NCBI RefSeq assembly: GCF_004331455.1
Contig: NZ_SJJR01000003.1
Coordinates: forward strand, 124,001 to 188,000
DNA length: 64,000 nucleotides
From: Micromonospora zingiberis
GTDB lineage: Bacteria; Actinomycetota; Actinomycetes; Mycobacteriales; Micromonosporaceae
Direction of reading: 5' to 3'
The notes under the pieces were generated by a model. That model was not told the origin of the DNA. It saw only the letters and a program-made list of their open reading frames with translations, and made no database searches. Below, in pieces: positions 37,277-45,628 of this stretch. Each line of letters starts with the position of its first letter. Position 1 is the first letter of the stretch. A program made the position numbers and the translations under genes.

Positions 37277-37999
37277 TCAGTGGCCGCCTTCGTCCTCGTA
37301 CCCGGTGTGGCGCTCGATGATGGGCGACGGCGGCGGTGCCGGGGTGAACGGCACGGCGATCGGCGCCGGGGTGGTGATCCGGTCGCCCCCGCCGAAGTCG
37401 AAGTTCAGCGTGATGCTCTGGCCCGGGCGCACGGCCGCGTTCAGCCCGACGAGCTGAAGCACCCGGTCACCCTCGGTGTTGAGCTGCACGTAGCTCAGCG
37501 GCGGGACCTGAATCCGGGCCGGCTCGCTGGCCGGCGACCCGGTCGGGCTGGGCGACGGCGAATTGTCCGGGGAGGGGGAGTTGTCCGGAGAGGGGGGGCC
37601 TTCCGGCGACTCCTCCGGCGACGGGGACGCGGTCGGCGAGGGCGAGCCGGTGGGCGACGGGCTGGTCGCCGCACGGACCGTGGTGAGCACCACGTCACGG
37701 GCGTCCGGCGAGGTGACCGTCACGGTGACCGGCTCCTGTGAGTCGTTGTAGAAGACCGCGTTCAGCACCGCGTTGTCGCCGGCCCGGTAGCCCTCGACGC
37801 CGGGGAACGCGACCAGTACGCTCCGCACGCCGTACTTGCCGTCGGCGGCCTGGAGGTTGACGCCCTGGATCGACGGCACCTTGTTGGCCGTTTCGGAGAT
37901 TTGGCCGGCGCCGCACCCGGACAGCAGCAGCGCCGCTGCCGCCGCGATCCCGGGCAGTAGTACGGCAGCCCGCCGGGAACCCCTGATCGAGCGCGTCAC
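37277..37999 (-). CDS. LpqE-like lipoprotein
   Basis: 240 residues from the GTG at 37999, which has GAGGAGG about 7 nt upstream; an ATG eight codons earlier is the alternative. The lipobox is LLLSGCG. An N-terminal domain (residues 35-105) and a C-terminal strand-rich part are split by a Pro/Ser repeat of about 45 residues (SPSPTGSPSPT and similar). The position next to radA matches lpqE (Rv3584) of M. tuberculosis. Such proteins resemble PCu(A)C copper chaperones in fold, but no clear Met/His copper motif is visible. Confidence 0.7.
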   Translation of the reverse strand: MTRSIRGSRRAAVLLPGIAAAAALLLSGCGAGQISETANKVPSIQGVNLQAADGKYGVRSVLVAFPGVEGYRAGDNAVLNAVFYNDSQEPVTVTVTSPDARDVVLTTVRAATSPSPTGSPSPTASPSPEESPEGPPSPDNSPSPDNSPSPSPTGSPASEPARIQVPPLSYVQLNTEGDRVLQLVGLNAAVRPGQSITLNFDFGGGDRITTPAPIAVPFTPAPPPSPIIERHTGYEDEGGH

Positions 38000-38138
38000 G
38001 TCGGTCCTCCTCGTCACGATCACACCCGGCTACGCCGCCGGACCCGCTGGCCATGCCCGCGCAGACCGCGCTCCAGGGTAGTTGGAGCTGATCGTGGCCC
38101 GCACGCCGACCCGGTGCAGCCACCTGCCGGGGTGAGGC

Positions 38139-38978
38139 TCACACCAGCCGACCGCTCGTGACCAGCAGCACGACATCGATCACGGCGACCAGCATCATCG
38201 CCCGGAAGACGGCCACCGGACGAGCGCCGGCCCGGTCGGCGGTGCGGCCGGCGTACCAGGCGAGGGCGGGGATCAGCACGGCGGCGGTGACCGCCGCCAG
38301 GCCCACGCCCGACGGCGGCCCCGGTGGCCCGAGTACCAGCGTGCCGGTCGCCGTGAGCAGGAGCCCGACGGCGGCCCACCGGCTGCCCGCCGGGCCCAGC
38401 CGGTGCGGCAACCCGCGCACCCCGGTCCGGGCGTCGTCGGCGAAGTCGGGCAGCACGTTGGCGAAGTGCGCGCCCGCGCCCAGCAGGGCCGCGGCGGCGA
38501 CCAACCAGGCCGGCGGGGCCGGCGCGTCGGGCAGCGCCAGCACCACGAAGGCGGGCAACGCGCCGAAGGAGATCGCGTACGGCAGCACCGAGATCGGCGT
38601 CGACTTCAGGGGCCAGTCGTAGAGCAGGGCCGAAACCAGTCCGATCGTCGCCCACGACGCGGCCGCCGGGTTCGTGGTCAGGGCCAGCGCCACAGTGGCG
38701 ATGGCGGCCAGTACGGCGGCCACCGCCACCACGCGCCGGCTGACCAGACCGGCCGCGACGGGTTTGTCGGCGCGAGCGACCACGGCGTCCCGGTCGGCGT
38801 CGACCAGGTCGTTGGTCCAGCCGACCGCGAACTGGCTGGCCGCCACGGTGAGCATCACCGTGGCGATGCCGCCGGGCGGGTGCCCGACGCCGACGGCGAG
38901 CAGGCCGGCCACTGTGGTGACTGCCGCGGTCGGCTCCGGATGGCTTGCTCTGACCAGCCCTAACACCGTGGACGACAT
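38139..38978 (-). CDS. UbiA-family membrane prenyltransferase
   Basis: 279 residues with about eight to nine hydrophobic helices. The first prenyl-diphosphate motif is NDLVDADRD (56-64) and the second is LPDFADDARTG near residue 175, both Asp-rich as the family requires. The YDWPLKSTPIS loop lies between them. It would transfer a prenyl group to an aromatic or other acceptor at the membrane. It is divergent, 46 bp away, from a UbiG-like methyltransferase, and an ACAD-fold flavoprotein and type III PKS follow. The actual acceptor and prenyl length are unknown. Confidence 0.85.
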   Translation of the reverse strand: MSSTVLGLVRASHPEPTAAVTTVAGLLAVGVGHPPGGIATVMLTVAASQFAVGWTNDLVDADRDAVVARADKPVAAGLVSRRVVAVAAVLAAIATVALALTTNPAAASWATIGLVSALLYDWPLKSTPISVLPYAISFGALPAFVVLALPDAPAPPAWLVAAAALLGAGAHFANVLPDFADDARTGVRGLPHRLGPAGSRWAAVGLLLTATGTLVLGPPGPPSGVGLAAVTAAVLIPALAWYAGRTADRAGARPVAVFRAMMLVAVIDVVLLVTSGRLV

Positions 38979-39024
38979 AACGGAAGTCTGGTCGTTACCG
39001 GCTAGTCGTGCCACGCTCGGTGCC

Positions 39025-39762
39025 ATGCGTGACGCCGGCCTCAGCCTGCCCCGCAACGACCCGCGTCAGTACGACGACCTGGCCGGCGAATGGTGGCGGC
39101 CGGACGGCGCGTTCGCCATGCTGCACTGGCTGGCCCAGGCCCGGGCCGCCCTGGTACCGCCCGCCGCCCGCCCCGGTGCGCTCCTGGTCGACCTCGGTTG
39201 CGGCGCCGGACTGCTCGCACCGCACCTGGCCGGCAAGGGCTATCGGCACGTCGGGGTGGACCTGACCCGGTCGGCGCTGACGCAGGCGGCCAGGCACGGC
39301 GTGACCGTGCTCAACGGGGACGCCACGGCGGTGCCGCTCGCCGACGGCTGCGCCGACGTGGTCGCCGCCGGTGAACTGCTGGAACACGTGCCGGACTGGC
39401 GTGCCGTGGTCGCGCAGGCATGCCGGTTGCTGCGTCCCGGCGGCCTGCTCGTGCTCGACACGCTCAACGACACGGCGCTGAGCCGGTTGGTGGCGGTCCG
39501 GATCGCCGAGCGGCTGCCCACGGTGCCGCGTGGAATCCACGACCCACGGTTGTTCGTGGACGACCAGCAGTTGCGCACCGAGTGCGCCCGGCACGGGGTC
39601 GACCTGCGAATCCGGGGTCTGCGGCCGGGCGTACCCGGCCTGCTGCGCTGGTTGGTACGACAGGCCCGGGGCGTCACCACGCCCGCCGGTGAGCGGCCGC
39701 GGATCGTGCCGACCAGATCTACCGCCGTGCTCTACCAGGGCTGGGGGGTACGCGGCGGGTAA
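39025..39762 (+). CDS. UbiG-like SAM-dependent O-methyltransferase
   Basis: 245 residues. The N-terminal YDDLAGEWWRPDGAFAMLHW matches the UbiG hallmark (A..WW...G.F..LH), and motif I is LVDLGCGAGLLAPHLAG. UbiG methylates catechol hydroxyls in quinone synthesis; here a phenolic polyketide made by the neighbouring type III PKS is a reasonable substrate, though this is inference. The ATG at 39025 is 46 bp from the divergent prenyltransferase start. The frame is open upstream within that gene, but the extra sequence is not methyltransferase-like. Confidence 0.8.
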   Translation: MRDAGLSLPRNDPRQYDDLAGEWWRPDGAFAMLHWLAQARAALVPPAARPGALLVDLGCGAGLLAPHLAGKGYRHVGVDLTRSALTQAARHGVTVLNGDATAVPLADGCADVVAAGELLEHVPDWRAVVAQACRLLRPGGLLVLDTLNDTALSRLVAVRIAERLPTVPRGIHDPRLFVDDQQLRTECARHGVDLRIRGLRPGVPGLLRWLVRQARGVTTPAGERPRIVPTRSTAVLYQGWGVRGG

Positions 39763-39804
39763 CGGATCCCGGTGGGGGTATGGGACGTGCGACAAGGGGG
39801 TTCC

Positions 39805-39864
39805 ATGAGCGAGCGGATCGTCGGGTGCGGCCGTACCTCGTGGCGGCACGGAGTGCCGGCATGA
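39805..39864 (+). other. Leader uORF of the MSER family, coupled to the ACAD-fold gene
   Basis: Nineteen codons, MSERIVGCGRTSWRHGVPA, preceded by AAGGGGG at a good distance. Its TGA overlaps the ATG of the next gene (ATGA). The last codons (HGVPA) resemble the end of the fumarase leader (GVPA). Unlike the other two copies it has no -10 hexamer next to its ATG. Confidence 0.55.
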
Positions 39865-41030
39865 GCGGGCGGAGCGCGTGGGAAACGGCCCGGAGGCTGG
39901 CGCCCCGGCTGGCGGCTCGGGCCGCCGAGCATGACCGGGACGGCTCGTTCCCGGCGGACGACTTCGCCGATCTGCGCGAGGCCGGGCTGTTCGGGCTGAT
40001 GGTCCCCGACGAGCTGGGCGGCGCGGGCGCGACGTTCGCCGAGTACGCGGCGGTCGCCACCGAACTGGGCCGGGGTAACGGTGCGACCGCGCTGGTGTTC
40101 AACATGCACGCCTCGGTCACCGGGGCGCTCGGCGCGGTGACCGAGGAACTGGCCGAGGCGCTCGGCGTACCGCAGGAGGCACTTGCCGCCCGGGACCGGT
40201 TGCTGCGGGCGGCGGCCGAGGGGGCGTGGTACGCGGTCGCGATGAGCGAGCGCGGCGCCGGCGCCCGGCTCTCCCAGCTCAGCACGGTGTACGAGCCGGT
40301 GGACGGCGGTTGGCGGATCAAGGGCAGCAAGACCTTCTGCTCCGGCGCCGGTCATGCCGACGGCTACCTGGTGGCCGCCCGTAGCGCGGCCGACCCGGCG
40401 GTGGTCTCGCAGTTCCTGGTCCCGGCCGGGGACGGCCTGACCGTCGAACCGACCTGGGACGCGCTGGGCATGCGGGCCACCGCCTCGCACGACCTGCACC
40501 TGGACGTCACCGTCCCGGCCGATCGGCTGCTCGGTGGGGTGGAGGGGCTGGCCCTGGTGGTCGCCCAGCTCATGCCGCACTGGCTGGTGGCCAGCTACGC
40601 CGCCGTCTACGTCGGGGTGGCCCGGGCCGCGATCGACGCGGCGGCGGAACACCTGAACGCCCGCAACCTCGCCGGCCTGCCGGCGGTGCGCGCCCGGCTG
40701 GGTCGTGCCGACGCCACCGTCGCGGCGGCACAGTTGACGGTGGCCGAGGCGGCCCGTCGGGTCGACGAGGCACCCGGTGACCCGGAGACCAACCGGTGGG
40801 TGTGGCGGGCCAAGCTGCTGGCCGGTACGACCGCCGCCGACGTGGCCGCGTCCATGCTGGAGGCGGCGGGCACCTCCGCCACCCGACGTGGCCACCCGTT
40901 GGAGCGGCTCTACCGGGATGCCCGGTGCGGATCGCTGCATCCGGCCACCTCCGACGTCTGCGCGGACTGGCTGGGCGTCGCCGCTCTCGGCGGTGACCCG
41001 GACCGCGAGGGATCGGCGCCTCGTTGGTGA
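39861..41030 (+). CDS. Acyl-CoA dehydrogenase-fold flavoprotein
   Basis: 389 residues from the ATG at 39861. The fold is ACAD-like: an N-terminal helical domain (FADLREAGLFGLMVPDELGG), middle sheet (YAVAMSERGAG, GSKTFCSGAGHADGY) and C-terminal helices. The usual YEG catalytic Glu region near the C-terminus is replaced by RLYRDARCGSLHPATSD, which is more like DszC-type flavin monooxygenases and other non-dehydrogenase members. A hydroxylase role on the neighbouring PKS product is possible. The start overlaps the stop of an MSER leader frame. The type III PKS gene begins 34 nt after it. Confidence 0.75.
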   Translation: MSGRSAWETARRLAPRLAARAAEHDRDGSFPADDFADLREAGLFGLMVPDELGGAGATFAEYAAVATELGRGNGATALVFNMHASVTGALGAVTEELAEALGVPQEALAARDRLLRAAAEGAWYAVAMSERGAGARLSQLSTVYEPVDGGWRIKGSKTFCSGAGHADGYLVAARSAADPAVVSQFLVPAGDGLTVEPTWDALGMRATASHDLHLDVTVPADRLLGGVEGLALVVAQLMPHWLVASYAAVYVGVARAAIDAAAEHLNARNLAGLPAVRARLGRADATVAAAQLTVAEAARRVDEAPGDPETNRWVWRAKLLAGTTAADVAASMLEAAGTSATRRGHPLERLYRDARCGSLHPATSDVCADWLGVAALGGDPDREGSAPRW

Positions 41031-41064
41031 GGGTGGGGAGTCCGAGCAGGAAGAGGGTGGCAAC

Positions 41065-42114
41065 GTGTCGGTACCGGTGATCGCGGGCCTGGGCACGGCA
41101 TCGCCGCCCTCGGCCGAGCAGCATGAGTTGTGGGAGAAGTTCTTCTCCGGGCACTTCTCCGGCACCACCCGGACGCTCGCCCAGCGGATCTTCGAGAACT
41201 CGGGGGTCGACCGGCGGCAGGCTGCGGTGAATCCGCTGATCGAGGACGTCTCCGACTGGCCGACCGAGCGGCGGATGCGCCGCTACCAGGTCGAGGCGCT
41301 GCCGCTGGGCAAGGAGGCGGTCGGGCGGGCGCTGACCGCGGCCGGCCTGGCGGCCGGCGACATCGGGCTGTTCGTCGTCTGCTCCTGCACCGGGTACGCG
41401 ACGCCGGGGCTGGACATCCTGCTCGCCCGGGACCTGGGTATGGCCCCGTCGACCCAGCGGATGTTCGTGGGCCACATGGGTTGCTACGCGGCGCTACCCG
41501 GGCTGGGTGCGGTGAGCGACTTCGTGACCGCGCGGGGACGTCCGGCGCTGCTGCTCTGCGCCGAGCTGACCAGCCTGCACCTACAGCCGTCGTCGGCCCG
41601 GGTGGACACCCAGCAGATCGTCTCGCACGCGCTCTTCTCGGACGCCGCCGTCGCCGCGGTGGTCGTCCCGGGGGGCCGTGGGTACGCGATCCGCTCCGTC
41701 ACCTCGGTGACCGACTCCTCCACCGCCGACCACATGACCTGGGACGTGACCGACACCGGCTTCCGGATGGGACTGTCACCGAAGGTGCCGCAGGTGCTCT
41801 CGACCCACGTCCGGGGCCTGGTCGACGAGGTGTTGGCCGGGCACGGCACCGGTCTGTCCGAGGTGGATGGCTGGGCCGTGCACCCGGGCGGACCGCGCAT
41901 CCTCAACGTGGTGGAGCGGGAGTTGGCCCTGGCTCCGGCCGCCCTGGCCGCGTCGCGGGAAACCCTGGCCGAGCACGGCAACTGCTCGTCCCCGACGGTG
42001 CTGCTGATTCTCGACCGGCTGTTGCGGGCCGCACCGTCGCCGCGCCGGGTGGTGATGCTCGCCTTCGGCCCCGGCCTGACCCTCTACGCGGTGTTGCTGG
42101 AACGGCACGGCTGA
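41065..42114 (+). CDS. Type III polyketide synthase (chalcone synthase-like)
   Basis: 349 residues. It condenses an acyl-CoA starter with malonyl-CoA units. The catalytic triad is complete: Cys140 (GHMGCYAALPG), His273 (WAVHPGGPRI) and Asn306 (EHGNCSSPTV). The C-terminal FGPGLTLYAVLL is the conserved CoA-site strand. The GTG start follows GGAAGAGGGTGG. The upstream in-frame extension lies inside the flavoprotein gene and is not conserved. Whether it makes alkylresorcinols, pyrones or naphthalenes cannot be told from the sequence by eye. Confidence 0.92.
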   Translation: MSVPVIAGLGTASPPSAEQHELWEKFFSGHFSGTTRTLAQRIFENSGVDRRQAAVNPLIEDVSDWPTERRMRRYQVEALPLGKEAVGRALTAAGLAAGDIGLFVVCSCTGYATPGLDILLARDLGMAPSTQRMFVGHMGCYAALPGLGAVSDFVTARGRPALLLCAELTSLHLQPSSARVDTQQIVSHALFSDAAVAAVVVPGGRGYAIRSVTSVTDSSTADHMTWDVTDTGFRMGLSPKVPQVLSTHVRGLVDEVLAGHGTGLSEVDGWAVHPGGPRILNVVERELALAPAALAASRETLAEHGNCSSPTVLLILDRLLRAAPSPRRVVMLAFGPGLTLYAVLLERHG

Positions 42115-42139
42115 CCGGTGGGGCGGCTACCCTTCAAGG

Positions 42140-42763
42140 GTGGACGTCGATCCGTGCTATCGGTTGCGGGGAGCCCTGCTTGCCGGGGTCGGCGTCGTCG
42201 CGCTGGTCGTCGGTGGCTGGTGGTGGCGGGCCGAGGCCCCGGCGCCGGCTCCGACGGGTGTCGGGGTCGCGTCGGACGGTTCCCTGCTGGCCACCTACTG
42301 GCAGGAGGATCCGGTCAGCGGGACGATGTTCCGGCAGGATCCGGGCGCCTCCTCGCTTGTGCTCGATTCGGCGACTGGCGCGGTGCTGGTGGATCCGCGC
42401 ACCGGCGCGGTGCTCCAGTCCGCTGGCGCAGGCGGGGACGCGGCCCGTGGTGCGGGACGGGAGGGCAGCCGCCGCGACGTGGTGTGGACCGAGCGCGCGT
42501 CGCTCAGCGAGGGCACGGCGGTGGTTCGGGCGGCCCGGATCGGCCGTGACGAGCGACACCTGCTGATGTTCAGCTGCACCGGCCCCGGAGAGCTGCTGGT
42601 CACGGTGGTCGGCGCCCGCGCGGCCGACCCGCTGACGGTGGGCTGCGACGGCGCGGTGACCACGACGGAGATGACGGGCAGCGGGGCCCCGGTGCAGGTG
42701 TCGTTCTCCACTGCCGGTTCGGCACCGCTGCAACTCGTGGCCCGCCTGGTCGCCCGGTCCTGA
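42140..42763 (+). CDS. Membrane-anchored protein of unknown function
   Basis: 207 residues. One N-terminal hydrophobic helix (about 10-28, ending GGWWWRAE) is followed by an extracytoplasmic domain with two Cys (FSCTGPGE and VGCDGAV) likely to pair. The GTG lies 6 nt after TACCCT, so it seems to have its own leaderless promoter rather than being part of the PKS group. I do not recognise the family. Confidence 0.65.
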   Translation: MDVDPCYRLRGALLAGVGVVALVVGGWWWRAEAPAPAPTGVGVASDGSLLATYWQEDPVSGTMFRQDPGASSLVLDSATGAVLVDPRTGAVLQSAGAGGDAARGAGREGSRRDVVWTERASLSEGTAVVRAARIGRDERHLLMFSCTGPGELLVTVVGARAADPLTVGCDGAVTTTEMTGSGAPVQVSFSTAGSAPLQLVARLVARS

Positions 42764-42790
42764 GCCGCGTACCGGCCGGTCGGGCGGGGC

Positions 42791-43468
42791 TCAGCCGGCG
42801 AGGGTGGCCAGCTCGGCCTGGTAGTCGGCGATCGTATGAACCTCGGCGACCACCAGGACGATCCGGCCGCTGCGGTCGGCCAGCAGGACGGTCACGGCGT
42901 CGGGGTGGACGGGCAGGTGCAGGAAGGCGCGTAGGCCGCCCGCCGGGTCGCCGAGGGCCAGTACGTCCGTTTCCACCGGTGCCGTGGGCGGGCTTCCTGC
43001 CGTCACGGTGACGACGCTGACGCCAGCGGGTGCCGCCGCGGCCGCCTCGGCGACTCGCTGCGGGCAGGCGCAGCCGTCCACCAGCAGCACCACCGCCGGC
43101 AGCAGCCCGCGTAGCGGTACCGGCGACTGTCCGGCGTCGACGAGATCCAGCGCGGGCAGCGCCCGGCCGGTCAGCGGGGCCGGTGCCGGGTCGGGCCCGC
43201 TCGCTGCCGGCCCGGGGGTGCGGCCGGCCCGGGTCCAGGTGACGGTGGCCAGGCCGGCGACCGCCGCGATGACCGCGATGAGCAGCACCAGCACGGGCAC
43301 GGTGAACGGCCGCCACCGGCGGGGCTGGCGCACCACCCGCAGGCGCAGCTCGCGGCGGAGCTGTTCGGCCTCCTCGGCCAGCGCGGAAGCATCGTCCGGT
43401 ACGACCAGCCGGCCCCACTCGGGAGGCAGGTCGGGCAGCCCGGGACCGTCGGCGTCAGCCTTGCCCAT
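42791..43468 (-). CDS. Membrane-anchored redoxin-like protein
   Basis: 225 residues from the ATG at 43468, which has AGGGGG upstream. A cytoplasmic N-terminus of about 55 residues is followed by one helix (58-78) and a C-terminal domain. That domain follows the AhpC/TlpA pattern (LPALDLVDAGQSPVPLRG, then VVLLVDGCACPQR). The Cys pair is CxC rather than CxxC, so any redox role is uncertain. It is convergent with the preceding membrane protein. Confidence 0.6.
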   Translation of the reverse strand: MGKADADGPGLPDLPPEWGRLVVPDDASALAEEAEQLRRELRLRVVRQPRRWRPFTVPVLVLLIAVIAAVAGLATVTWTRAGRTPGPAASGPDPAPAPLTGRALPALDLVDAGQSPVPLRGLLPAVVLLVDGCACPQRVAEAAAAAPAGVSVVTVTAGSPPTAPVETDVLALGDPAGGLRAFLHLPVHPDAVTVLLADRSGRIVLVVAEVHTIADYQAELATLAG

Positions 43469-43882
43469 TACGACCCCCTGGAGCTTCGCGGGTGCGCGGA
43501 CAGTGGCGCTTCTCCAGCGTCCCGCACTGCGCGCGGTCTCGCTACCGCTGCCCACACTCAGGCACGGCGAGATATCATGGGGTGGGTACGAAGCCCCTGA
43601 TCAAGTGACGTAGGCGTAATTGGGTGGCCGACGCAGACGTATTGATCATCGGCGGTCGTACTGATCATCGGCGGACAGGTCCGGCGATCATGGCGTTTCG
43701 TCGTCCGTGTCGAGGGGTCATCTCCAGATTACAGAGCGTGGTCGAATCAGTGGCTCGGCCATCTGTCAAGCCGAAGAAATACCTCTCACAGGGCCCCTGA
43801 GCTGCGCCAACGGTCAGGCCAGCGGTGAGACATCGGTGCCTGAGCGTGTTACCCTAGACACAGCGAAAGGGGTTTCGAACCT
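43469..43882. other. Intergenic region upstream of carD
   Basis: 414 bp with no credible gene. It contains a TATCAT hexamer near 43572, a 19-bp-period direct repeat at 43643-43674, and near carD the sequence TACCCTAGACA (43850-43860), a likely -10 giving a leader of about 25 nt. Confidence 0.45.
43643..43674. promoter_or_regulatory. Direct repeat TGATCATCGGCGG x2 upstream of carD
   Basis: Exact 13-bp repeats at 43643-43655 and 43662-43674, with related bases before each (gta, then t or c). Each contains the palindrome TGATCA. The 19-bp period suggests two similar protein sites. Confidence 0.4.
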
Positions 43883-44368
43883 ATGGTTTTCAGTGTCGGC
43901 GAGACCGTTGTTTACCCCCACCACGGGGCCGCACTCATCGAGGCAATCGAGACTCGGGTCATCAAGGGCGAGCCCAAGCAGTACCTCGTCCTGAGGGTCG
44001 CGCAGGGTGACCTGACGGTCCGGGTGCCGGCCGAGAACGCCGAGATCGTGGGTGTGCGCGAGGTGGTCGGCGAAGAGGGTCTCGGCAAGGTTTTCGACGT
44101 TCTCCGGGCTCCGCACACCGAGGAGCCGACCAACTGGTCGCGGCGTTACAAGGCGAATCTGGAGAAGCTGGCCTCCGGCAATCCGCTGAAGGTGGCCGAG
44201 GTCGTCCGCGACCTGTGGCGCCGGGAGCGGGAGCGGGGTCTTTCCGCAGGCGAGAAGCGGATGCTTGCCAAGGCCCGCGACATTCTCGTCGGTGAGGTCG
44301 CATTGGCCGAGAAGAGCACCAAGGACGAGGCGGAGACGCTGCTCGACAAGGTGCTGACCGAGGCCTAG
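43883..44368 (+). CDS. carD: CarD-type RNA polymerase-binding regulator
   Basis: 161 residues, the usual length. CarD stabilises RNA polymerase-promoter open complexes. The N-terminal RNAP-interaction domain ([16 protein letters not shown]) is followed by the helical DNA-binding domain with the conserved Trp in [17 protein letters not shown] lies upstream of the ATG. ispD and ispF follow on the same strand, as in mycobacteria. Confidence 0.96.
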   Translation: MVFSVGETVVYPHHGAALIEAIETRVIKGEPKQYLVLRVAQGDLTVRVPAENAEIVGVREVVGEEGLGKVFDVLRAPHTEEPTNWSRRYKANLEKLASGNPLKVAEVVRDLWRRERERGLSAGEKRMLAKARDILVGEVALAEKSTKDEAETLLDKVLTEA

Positions 44369-44424
44369 TCCGCACAGCATCGTCGTACCCACTTCGTAGC
44401 GAAGAAACCATCGAGGACCGCGAC

Positions 44425-45120
44425 GTGACCGCGCAGCTGAATCCGCGCGGTGACGTCGCGGTCCTCGTGCCTGCGGCCGGTGCCGGCGTACGGCTGGGCC
44501 CCGGCCGGCCGAAGGCGCTGCGGCTGCTGGCCGGAGAGCCACTACTGGTGCACGCGGTCCGCCGGCTCGCTGCCGCCAGGTCGGTGCACACCATCGTGGT
44601 GGCCGCCCCGATCGCCGAGGTCGCGGCCGTGCGTGAGCTGCTCGCCCCGATCGCCCCGGTCACCGTGGTACCGGGCGGGGCCGAGCGGCAGGCATCCGTG
44701 GCCGCCGCCCTTGCCGCCGTGCCCGCCGGACCCGACATCGTCCTGGTGCACGACGCGGCCCGCGCGTTGACCCCACCCGCGCTGGTGGAGTCGGTGGCGG
44801 CTGCGGTGCGGTCGGGCCACGACGCGGTGATCCCGGTGCTGCCGGTGGTCGACACGATCAAGGAGGTCGACGCGGGCGAGCTGGTGCTCGGCACGGTCGA
44901 CCGCCGGGCGCTGCGGGCGGTGCAGACGCCGCAGGGTTTCCGCCGGTCGGTGCTGACCGCCGCGCATGCCGCCGCCAACGACGCGCTGACCGACGACGCC
45001 GGCCTGGTGGAGAAGCAGGGCGTGCCGGTGTTCTGCGTGGCCGGCTCAGACCACGCCCTGAAGATCACCCGCCCGTTCGATCTCGCCCTGGCCGAGCATT
45101 TGCTGGCGACCGGTGAGTGA
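44425..45120 (+). CDS. ispD: 2-C-methyl-D-erythritol 4-phosphate cytidylyltransferase
   Basis: 231 residues. It is the third enzyme of the non-mevalonate isoprenoid pathway. The CTP-binding loop is [18 protein letters not shown] (residues 15-32), with [13 protein letters not shown] and VQTPQGFRR as further motifs. A GTG start with GAGGA upstream lies 56 nt after carD. ispF follows after 16 nt if its later start is used. Confidence 0.94.
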   Translation: MTAQLNPRGDVAVLVPAAGAGVRLGPGRPKALRLLAGEPLLVHAVRRLAAARSVHTIVVAAPIAEVAAVRELLAPIAPVTVVPGGAERQASVAAALAAVPAGPDIVLVHDAARALTPPALVESVAAAVRSGHDAVIPVLPVVDTIKEVDAGELVLGTVDRRALRAVQTPQGFRRSVLTAAHAAANDALTDDAGLVEKQGVPVFCVAGSDHALKITRPFDLALAEHLLATGE

Positions 45121-45124
45121 CGCG

Positions 45125-45130
45125 TACCCT
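45125..45130 (+). promoter_or_regulatory. ispF -10 hexamer (TACCCT)
   Basis: TACCCT ends 6 nt before the ATG at 45137. It favours that ATG over the GTG at 45113 that overlaps the ispD stop, and suggests a separate leaderless ispF transcript. Confidence 0.45.
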
Positions 45131-45136
45131 CGATTC

Positions 45137-45619
45137 ATGATCGTTCCTCGGGTGGCCATCGGGACGGACGTGCACGCCTTCGAGGCCGGGCGACCCTGCT
45201 GGGTGGCCGGCCTGCACTGGCCGGACCAGGACGGTCTGGCCGGGCACTCCGACGCCGACGTGGCCGCCCACGCCGCCTGCAACGCGCTGCTCTCCGCCGC
45301 CGGGCTGGGCGACCTCGGCGCCAACTTCGGGGTGGGCCAGCCGGAATGGGCCGGGGCGAGCGGGGTGCGGCTGCTGGCCGAGTCCGCGCGCCGGGTCCGT
45401 GCCGCCGGCTTCGCCATCGGCAACGTGTCCGTGCAGGTGGTGGGGGTACGGCCCAAGATCGGCCCACGCCGGGAGGAGGCCCAACGGGTGCTGTCGGAGG
45501 CGGTCGGCGCCCCGGTCACCGTGTCGGCCGCCACCACCGACGGCCTGGGCTTCACCGGGCGCGGCGAGGGACTCGCCGGCATCGCGGTGGCCCTGGTGTA
45601 CGAGCAGCCGAGCGCCTAG
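45137..45619 (+). CDS. ispF: 2-C-methyl-D-erythritol 2,4-cyclodiphosphate synthase
   Basis: 160 residues from the ATG at 45137, giving [16 protein letters not shown] as in other IspF proteins. The zinc ligands are in DVH (residues 10-12) and [21 protein letters not shown] is the conserved C-terminal motif. The stop codon TAG is part of the TAGGCT hexamer that serves the next gene, so the ispF end and the next promoter overlap. Confidence 0.94.
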   Translation: MIVPRVAIGTDVHAFEAGRPCWVAGLHWPDQDGLAGHSDADVAAHAACNALLSAAGLGDLGANFGVGQPEWAGASGVRLLAESARRVRAAGFAIGNVSVQVVGVRPKIGPRREEAQRVLSEAVGAPVTVSAATTDGLGFTGRGEGLAGIAVALVYEQPSA

Positions 45620-45628
45620 GCTCGCGCG

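Noticed and set aside
43590..43680. A tRNA or small structured RNA in the carD upstream gap
   Set aside because: No cloverleaf-compatible arms or conserved T-loop sequence could be found; only direct repeats are present.
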